Shown here in pieces: positions 9,754 through 20,000 of a stretch of DNA of 20,000 nucleotides. The stretch lies in assembly GCA_004764695.1 (NCBI GenBank), contig SMSO01000037.1:1-20000 (forward strand). Direction: 5' to 3'. The notes under the pieces were generated by a model that saw only the letters and a program-made list of their open reading frames with translations, did not search any database and was not told where the DNA came from. This stretch comes from Schizochytrium sp. TIO01 (lineage: Eukaryota > Sar > Bigyra > Thraustochytrida > Thraustochytriidae). Each line of letters starts with the position of its first letter. Within the stretch, counting starts at the first letter, position 1. The position numbers and the translations under genes were made by a program.

Positions 9754-11724
9754 ATGGCGACAAGCAACCGACTTAGCATGAACAGTCGCTCATCGCAGCG
9801 AACTGACAACGCGGGGGACAGTGGTGCGCGTTTCGATATTGTCCGCTTTGAGAGACGTCTAGAGGTGCAACAGGCTAGACTTGAGAAACTTGAAGAAAAA
9901 TTCGAACAATTGAAAGAGAAGCTACCTGACGGTGCTGCTCTTGTCCTTGTTGATGTTTTAAATGGGGACGTTACGTTTGAGAATGCAAAAGAAGACGTGA
10001 AGGAAAATACGAATTTAGAGGATCGAGAAAAGTTTTTTTTTCTTGATGCTCTGCGCATAGCAAAGAAGATCCTTCAAATGGAATCTGAAATTGAGACAAC
10101 CGTCACAAAGATTAGAGAATTTGAGTCTGGAGGCGGTGAAGAAGGAGAAAGCATTTCGCGCTTCTCCGGATCAGTTTGGGAATCCCTTGGGTGTGACTTA
10201 CCTCCAATCGCTCAGCATGCTTCGCAAACTACATCGAACACCAAAGTTGTTGGCGAGAACTACAATTTTGCCCCTCGAAAAGTCATCAGACTTTCCATGG
10301 AAGTCTTCAAGAATTACTGTCACCTTGAAGGATTTATAGATGAACTTCATGAAAAATCAGCCGATGTAGAGGTTGGTCGTCTACTCAATTTTTCAACGGA
10401 AGCTCTTTTCCTTAAATCCGAGAGTTCTATTGGGCTTTGTTTTTCGCAAGTTTTCCAAGCAGTCCTCAGGCTTCTGCTCGTCGAAGAAGGAGATGTCCGG
10501 CTCGGCTACACGTCCGACTTCCCGGTAACGGTTGACCTAAAGCCAGACTTTGCTGTTGGGACCATCACAAACAATCAAGTGTCAATATTTAATACTTTAC
10601 TTGTTGGTGAGTTGAAGGGTCTTGCTTCTTGGGAAGGTGATTTTTACACCCGTTGGTGTGATCTGGGTGGCCCCCATAACAGAGACAATTGCAAAGATTC
10701 TGAGAGGCACCGCCAAGTGTCTCCAATTAGACAATTGTATAACTACATGGTCAAATCTGGCAGCTTTGTTGGTGTTTACTCCACCTATGGATACACTGCG
10801 GCTTTCTTCCGAGATTGCGAAGGTACCCTTCTTACAACTCCAATGCTCCCAGGAGAAAGCTGCATGCGAGAGCACGGACTAAGTATACCACAGTTCCTAG
10901 CCTTAGTCACCATGATCGCTTTGAAGAAAGAGGTGCCACTATTTTTAGATGGTAGAGGAAACGGCATCTTGGTGTCGTGCACAGGTTCAGGAGATTGTGC
11001 GATTCACGGTAAATTACACCAGAACCTTCCTGATGTATTTAAATGGGATCAAAAATGTTTATGGAAGCCGAGTCGAGGTGGTGCTAGTAGTAGAGGAGGT
11101 AGAGGAGGTGGGACAGGGGCGCAGCTGAACAACCTCCTTTACAAAGAGCATGACACTCCCATCACCTGGGGTGATCTCTACAATTGCAAGTACATTTCTG
11201 ACTGCTACACAGGGAATGCAGTTGAGTGCGAGATCATGGGCGAGCGAGCAGTGGTTAAATACAACGATTTCGGCGATCACGAAGATGCTGATGAGCGTCT
11301 TGACCAGATTGATTTTGAAGCTGAAGTCTACGCAAACCTGTCTGACTTGCAGGGGGATTGTATTCCCAAATACCTGGGCCATGGCTCCATTACCGATACT
11401 GATGGATACCAGTATGGTTTTGCTACCTCTTATGCAGGTGAGGCACTCTCGTATGAATCTCTTGATTCTCTCACTGAAGAGTTCAAGACAAGCGTCAAGG
11501 ATGCCCTAGACAAGATACACGCGCGTGGTGTTTTGCATGGCGACCTGAGACTTCCGAACATCCTGCAGTCGAAGGACGATCCTAAGAAGGCAGTTTTTAT
11601 CGACTTCAGTCATTCAGAGATATATGACGACCCTGATGATCCAGTCTTTCAAAGCCTCGCAAAATATGAGAAGGAGAACCTCGTCAAGCTCTTGAAAGGC
11701 GAAAAAATCAAACAAGTTCTTTGA
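9754..11724 (+). CDS. Nuclease-kinase fusion protein, key residues intact
   Basis: A 656-residue frame from the first ATG, at 9754. Translation may begin further upstream, at 9109, through a spliced exon joined at 9701. Order of parts: coiled coil (about 26-57), helical region, PD-(D/E)xK nuclease-like domain (about 190-400), Gly/Arg-rich linker (about 439-458), protein-kinase-like domain (about 480-656). Nuclease motif residues are D265 (KPDFAVG), E286 and K288 (VGELKG), and Q327 and Y331 (QLYNY). Kinase residues are K502 (AVVKY), E522 or E524, D597 and N602 (HGDLRLPNIL), and D617 (FIDFS in place of DFG). The kinase is compact, and its C-lobe ends soon after the DFG region. Such nuclease-kinase pairs are known among Crinkler-like effectors of oomycetes, fungi and some free-living protists, where the nuclease is thought to act on nuclear DNA. 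Targets here are unknown. An AATAAA lies 86 nt after the stop. Confidence 0.88.
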   Translation: MATSNRLSMNSRSSQRTDNAGDSGARFDIVRFERRLEVQQARLEKLEEKFEQLKEKLPDGAALVLVDVLNGDVTFENAKEDVKENTNLEDREKFFFLDALRIAKKILQMESEIETTVTKIREFESGGGEEGESISRFSGSVWESLGCDLPPIAQHASQTTSNTKVVGENYNFAPRKVIRLSMEVFKNYCHLEGFIDELHEKSADVEVGRLLNFSTEALFLKSESSIGLCFSQVFQAVLRLLLVEEGDVRLGYTSDFPVTVDLKPDFAVGTITNNQVSIFNTLLVGELKGLASWEGDFYTRWCDLGGPHNRDNCKDSERHRQVSPIRQLYNYMVKSGSFVGVYSTYGYTAAFFRDCEGTLLTTPMLPGESCMREHGLSIPQFLALVTMIALKKEVPLFLDGRGNGILVSCTGSGDCAIHGKLHQNLPDVFKWDQKCLWKPSRGGASSRGGRGGGTGAQLNNLLYKEHDTPITWGDLYNCKYISDCYTGNAVECEIMGERAVVKYNDFGDHEDADERLDQIDFEAEVYANLSDLQGDCIPKYLGHGSITDTDGYQYGFATSYAGEALSYESLDSLTEEFKTSVKDALDKIHARGVLHGDLRLPNILQSKDDPKKAVFIDFSHSEIYDDPDDPVFQSLAKYEKENLVKLLKGEKIKQVL

Positions 11725-11810
11725 ACACCCACAAGTTAATAACCCCTAACTCATGAAAAGAAGAAGTAGAAGAAATAATCAATGTTTGTTTTGTTTCCAA
11801 TCCATTTTAT

Positions 11811-11816
11811 AATAAA
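11811..11816 (+). terminator. Poly(A) signal AATAAA
   Basis: A canonical AATAAA lies 86 nt downstream of the stop of the + nuclease-kinase gene and 11 nt before the stop of the convergent Fic gene. The two 3' ends therefore probably overlap. Confidence 0.65.
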
Positions 11817-11827
11817 ATGCTACTTAG

Positions 11828-12576
11828 TTAGGTTACGGAGAGGATCTCTCGCAAGTGATTTTCCACTGCAGAACTTGTGTACTCGCTGAACCTCTGCTTG
11901 TCTTTGGATTGATGGCAAGTTTCGAACAATGCCAACGGATCCGCTGTTGTTGCTGCTGCTGCTGTTACTTTAGTCGCTTCGGTGTAGAGAAATGCGTCTT
12001 GGGAGGGTCCAAGCAATGGAATTGGGCCCGGGACAAAGGAGTGAAGTAGCCATGAAAAGAGCACACGAGCGGTCCTTCCATTGCCAAATGCAAAGGGTTT
12101 GAGAAACATGAACTTTGCTATAAATTCTGTCGCAACGTGCAAAGCATCTTGCAATGCGGCGGCTTCTACATCTTTTACATCTTGCTTTCCTGTGATCGAG
12201 AAAGGTGTGGTTTGGTATTTTATAATGAGATTCCTCAGTACGCGATCAAGAAGCCCAGGGGTTGGATGAACAAGAGGAATTCTCGTCAAATCACAGGTAA
12301 TTTGGTGGCGCCTGAATGAGAATGCGGGCGCACTTCGCAATTTGCTGCTGCTGTGGGGCTGGCCGAGGATGATTGCGTTAAGTTTGCAGAGAAACGAAAT
12401 TAAAGGCAGCCATCATAATGCATTGCAAACTTGTAAGCTTCAACGAGGTTGGTTCTGTTTTTTTCTTCGGTTTCCAGGGCTGCTCGTTGTAAAAACCAAG
12501 TTATCAAGGGGCCGTTTTGCAGTTCGCAGCGACTCCTTGCTTCTCGTGCTAGTTCACTCAAGTCAAGGCCGATCAT
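11828..12576 (-). pseudogene. Fic-domain protein with altered active site, frameshifted
   Basis: Fic enzymes transfer AMP or related groups from nucleotides to target proteins. An ATG at 12576 (context CAGCAGAATGA) opens a 58-codon frame with the Fic-like segment NLVEAYKFAMHY, which stops at 12400-12402. A second frame, open from 12412 to 11828, holds the rest of the fold, including the signature KPFAFGNGRTAR near 12070-12100. The family consensus is HxFx(D/E)GNGRxxR. Here the catalytic His is Lys (codon 12098-12100) and the metal-binding acidic residue is Phe, while the nucleotide-binding GNGRxxR is kept. The two frames overlap in 12400-12412, so a one-base loss (or two-base gain) there would explain the break; a short intron is less likely. 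Classical AMP transfer is not expected. The gene converges on the + nuclease-kinase gene, with 103 bp between the stop codons. Confidence 0.8.
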
Positions 12577-12731
12577 TCTGCTGTTGTTTTGTTTTGTTTT
12601 ATTTTGTGGATTTGCTTGGTTGTTGAAAGAAGTGCAGAGAAATTTTAATTTATTCGTTCTTCTTCTTGATTTGACTATTTTTAAATGAATAAAAGTGGGT
12701 TATTTTTATATTTTTCTGGTTCCTTGTTATA

Positions 12732-13172
12732 TTAAACCCAAGGTTCCATTCGTTCTCTGGAGAGCCGCACGTCAAAAATGACACCATCGTTCGCACCGGT
12801 AATCAAGGTGCTAGAGAGTGTGACATCAAAGAGATAATTGCCGTAAGAAATGTCCTGCTTTTGGATGTCTCCTAGACAGTCAATGTCTAGCTCAGGGAGG
12901 CAAATTTCGCCTAGAAAGCCGCGCAGTCGGGCTGGTGCAATGTAAACCCTATCTCCGTCTTCTTCAATTAAGGCAAGATCAGACTCTTCAAGAGGGAGTA
13001 CCTCGTGCGCAGCAGGGGAAACGCACATGGCCACTTTGGCATTATCATACTTGTACGCAAATAGAATGACCGTCTCACTAAGCAACTCAAGAGAGTATTC
13101 AATGTTGTCCTGATGAAATCCAACATCCTCTTCTTTTTCGTAATCCATGTAGAAATTCGGTAGCCAAGCCAT
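12732..13172 (-). CDS. Unrecognised small acidic protein
   Basis: A 146-residue frame from the only in-frame ATG, at 13172 (context ACAAATGGC), to a TAA at 12732-12734. I do not recognise the family. The protein is rich in Asp and Glu, especially near residues 10-20 and in the middle (LPLEESDLALIEEDGD). It has alternating hydrophobic stretches that suggest a small mostly beta domain, and it has no signal peptide or membrane segment. The frame stays open upstream of this ATG to 13358 with no other ATG and with a hydrophobic stretch (LFIIGTLLFFFARVL), so a spliced upstream exon with a membrane anchor is possible. It is on the same strand as the Fic gene, 155 bp upstream of that gene's ATG. Confidence 0.5.
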   Translation of the reverse strand: MAWLPNFYMDYEKEEDVGFHQDNIEYSLELLSETVILFAYKYDNAKVAMCVSPAAHEVLPLEESDLALIEEDGDRVYIAPARLRGFLGEICLPELDIDCLGDIQKQDISYGNYLFDVTLSSTLITGANDGVIFDVRLSRERMEPWV

Positions 13173-15004
13173 TTGTTTTCTGGGTCTACGTTTGTTTTCT
13201 TCTTGTTTTAGTTCTACGTTTCTCTTGGGTTTGGGCCGGTTCTGTAGTGGATATGGCAACACACGCGCAAAAAAGAATAACAGGGTCCCAATAATAAACA
13301 AATTTGGGTTTGGATCGTCGTCAATTTCGTCCTCCTTCCTCTCGCACACTTCGAAAGACTAGATATGATATTGTTGTAGCTCTGCATAAAGGAGGGTGCA
13401 GGCTACAACGAGACAGAGGTTGTGTGTTTGACCTCTCTTGATGTTTTCTAACCGTGAAAAGTCTTCAAACAAACTTGGGCCGATTGGAGTCCTGTCTACT
13501 TACCTATCTACAGATTTTGAGGTAGCAAAACACGATGAGGGCAGTGCTGTTATCACAAGATCATTATCCACCTCTTAACAAGAACACAGTTACGGAGGAC
13601 TAATTTATTGAGTCCCTATTTCTTTCCGAGAACAAAACAAAGGAGAGAAGGGAGATAAGGAGGAACAAGATTCGGAAATGATCAGACTTTATTCATTTGT
13701 TTTGGGCAGGCAGAACCCTTAAATTGCTAGCTTTCTATACCTCTCGAAGCTCAGGAGCAGGGATGCGAGTGCAGTGTTGTCTTGACAATTAATTGAAGTA
13801 TAACAGCTAAGTATGTACATAGGTATGTATCTATAAGTAGAACGTTCACCATCCCACTCGGACAAGATGGACCTTGCCAGCAGCTCCTGAATGTTAATGC
13901 TAACCATTTTTTCCTTCATCCCTCTATCTACGCTATCTCTTGGTGAACGCCTCACACTAACTTGCAATACAATTGCAGAATGCAAAGAAGATCTTTGCAT
14001 CTAAAAGGACACCTAAAAGGAATACTTAGATAATCATTAGTTCATTTTCCAGATAGGCAAAAATCTTCTAGAAGGAGACAAATGTAATTTAAAATATTGC
14101 ACAGGAGCTGAGCACAGCACAAGTGGTTCGTCTCAAGTATCAAGTCCCAGAAGTTTGACGAAAGCTATGGTGAAGCGTCTGCGACCACCTCATTGTCACT
14201 CTAGTCGATCTGCATACGAAATGGTAATCGGAATGCAAACTTTGCCCTGCATGCAAGTGATTTAGTCGATGAAAATAGGCGCCTTGCACGAGTGAACAAG
14301 CTCGCTGACGTATATCATTAGCATGCGTTCAAGGAGATTTAGACTCTGCACAATGATGTTGCCTGTTTTTTAGTTGTTCGAAAGGGAAAAACGGGAAGAA
14401 AAAAAAGGAAAAAAACATTCAACACCGGGGCTTCGCATGCAGTCCCCTATCATACTACTGACCCGGCCCTACGCGACTTTACTTCTCAGTGCGAATGAGA
14501 TGAGGTGTTACCCGCGTGGTATGATCGAATGTGCTGAGGAGAGGATGCATGATATATTTATAGGTATCATTAATTTGATAGTCACTTACTTACTTTTTTG
14601 ACGACTTCGGTGCAAGATAGGTAGTATTAGGAGAGAGTGGTAGTGGAACCTCTGCAGCAAGCATCCCTGCAAAACATATTCTAGGAGTAGGCTTTAGGAA
14701 ATAGGAATAGTCTTGAAAGAGCGAGAAAGAAAGGAGGTCAGCACATGCAGAACCCGAGGCTGAGTAGGCAAAGTTAGGTTCGTAATAGTAAAATATCCTT
14801 TCACTTTGAGAGCATATCTCCTTCTTAAGGGAAACCATAGTAACTCAGTAAGTCAGACACCATGTGCACAACCCCGATGACTTGCAGCTTTACGTCCAGC
14901 AGGTTCGAAACCTTCTGCAACGACTGGGACTGTGCCACGAGCTTCGCTGAGAACGTACACGCACGCGCCCGCTGGTTGAAGTCTAGATCTTTCCTTACTG
15001 CACG
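13173..15004. other. Upstream region of LRR gene 2, no firm gene
   Basis: This holds the start region of the small acidic gene and the promoter and 5' UTR of LRR gene 2. A 93-codon ATG-started antisense frame at 13719-14000 has no recognisable motif. Just before LRR gene 2, around 14868-14950, a short frame with helix-like sequence (NPDDLQLYVQQVRNLLQRLG) ends in a stop. It could be a leftover coding fragment but is too short to call. No RNA gene or promoter element is clear. Confidence 0.45.
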
Positions 15005-18759
<3,755 letters not shown>

Positions 18760-20000
18760 ATTAAACCCTAAATAATTTTCTTTGCCTTGTTGCTTGCATG
18801 TCAAACTGCATAAGTGTTATTATTTTGTAGATTCTCAGGATTATGAATGTTGAAAATGTTCATCATCCTAACATAAAGCGTGATACGCTCTTTGATAAAT
18901 GTTTTCAATGATGACTGAGATCGACCATCATGGAGCGGGTATGCAAGGGTCATAATCTGTTCTTTACAAGATGGTGGAGTTTAATACTTCATAAATATTC
19001 TGAAATTGTGATGGTGTGTTTGGAAGTCGTGTTCATCATCAGATTCCACACGCCAGAAGTATTGTTATCATCGATCATTTTACTCGAGCTTTAGCCTTTT
19101 CAAATATGTATTTCATTTGTAGCCGTAATGAGACGTGGTTATGATTACTTAGAGGTATTTGGGGAAATGTCTTAGATGGTAGTAGTTAGTTAGTATTATG
19201 ACTAGGATTGTCTTGTTGAATGTGCTTGATAGATCCAAGTGCTTTTGTTCGCTTTGGTATTTCGGGTCTGCCTGCAGGATTTACTTTGTAGACTCCTCTC
19301 GATGCTTGCTTGATTACATTCGTTCCATGGGCGAGTCGCGTGCAGTGTTATACATCACCCAGCATGCCATCATGACACTTTTGACACTGTTGCGTCAGAT
19401 GGGTGCTTCTCTTAGCCTTGTAAAGTCATGTCGCAAAGATGTATCTGTATTCCTTCTTCTCAGTAGTTGGCATTCTCAAGTTCGAGATGGCTAAATTTTA
19501 TTATCTTAAAAATTATGAAAATGCAACTTCTGAAACATTATATCGGGGGATGCTTTCCCATGATATGCCACACAACTTTCCAATAATATCTGTGATTTAG
19601 TAACAAATGTCACGATAAAACACGAGTAATGATGGGAACGCGAATGAATTCTTCAAAATTGATGGTGTTGTCGTGCGTTGGAAGTAGACTGGGTTTTAGA
19701 CCTTAATTTTTATTGAGAAATGCCCAAGTTGGTGTCTTACCCAAATCTAAATTAACCTAACCGAAATCTAAACAATCAAGCTGCCTGAATTTGGAAGCTC
19801 AATAATCTCAAGGATATTCTTTTCTCTTTCATGCTCTTCGTCAAACCTCACCGATCATTTTCTAGAGAAAGAATGAAAGCCTCGAACGAGTGGTTCGTAA
19901 TCTTCGCTACATATATGCTCTAAGCAGCATGCTAGTTACGGCATTTTAATGAAGCACTCCTGTTGTCTGAATTTCAAACCTAAGACTCTAGGAAGCGGCG
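18760..20000. other. Downstream of LRR gene 2
   Basis: This holds the 3' UTR of LRR gene 2 and sequence to the window edge. No canonical AATAAA follows closely after the stop. Apart from the weak frame at 19198-19494, I see no coding signal, repeat or RNA gene. Confidence 0.45.
19198..19494 (+). CDS. Weak ORF, 98 residues, unrecognised
   Basis: An ATG-started frame ends in TAA at 19492-19494. The second half (SRCLLDYIRSMGESRAVLYI, then MTLLTLLRQMGASLSLVKSC) looks more protein-like than the first and follows a possible acceptor (CTGCAG near 19277), so it might be an exon of a gene instead of a whole gene. I recognise no domain. A chance frame is about as likely. Confidence 0.2.
   Translation: MTRIVLLNVLDRSKCFCSLWYFGSACRIYFVDSSRCLLDYIRSMGESRAVLYITQHAIMTLLTLLRQMGASLSLVKSCRKDVSVFLLLSSWHSQVRDG

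Noticed and set aside
13173-13349. 59-residue extension of the acidic protein with a hydrophobic stretch
   Set aside because: It begins with GTG and has no ATG. It is kept only as a possible upstream exon.

Overview
The window is nuclear DNA of a eukaryote, probably a protist or alga. Genes are split by GT..AG introns, intergenic stretches are AT-rich, there is an AATAAA poly(A) signal, and no operon structure or Shine-Dalgarno sites are seen. One-exon-per-LRR architecture is known from brown algae such as Ectocarpus, but I cannot name the organism from sequence alone.

Layout. (1) 912-3096 (+) is an LRR gene, LRR-1: a 65-nt first exon, eight exons of 84 or 85 nt that each encode one ribonuclease-inhibitor-type LRR, and a 355-nt terminal exon. 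Two of its LRR exons carry a one-base frameshift. (2) 4502-6550 (-) and about 9109/9754-11724 (+) are divergent paralogues that join a PD-(D/E)xK nuclease-like domain to a protein-kinase-like domain. The + copy keeps the key residues of both domains; the - copy has lost several. (3) 11828-12576 (-) is a Fic-domain gene whose signature has Lys in place of the catalytic His; it also appears frameshifted. (4) 12732-13172 (-) is a small acidic protein I do not recognise. (5) 15005-18759 (+) is a second LRR gene, LRR-2, with the same plan as LRR-1: a 65-nt first exon, seven 84-nt LRR exons and a homologous terminal exon. Its first intron holds 87 perfect copies of TTGC.

The most striking signal is in LRR-2. 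Its LRR exons sit in a tandem array of exon-plus-intron units, most with a 385-bp period. The introns are nearly identical (3 differences in 301 nt between introns 3 and 4). The exons differ almost only in the codons for the exposed positions of the LRR beta-strand (x5, x7, x8, x10 of LxxLxLxxNx) plus one more codon. This looks like recent module duplication with change focused on the predicted ligand-binding face.

Taken together the window resembles an immune or conflict gene cluster: modular LRR receptors beside nuclease-kinase and Fic-like proteins of the kinds used as effectors. That joint role is inference; nothing here shows that the genes act together.
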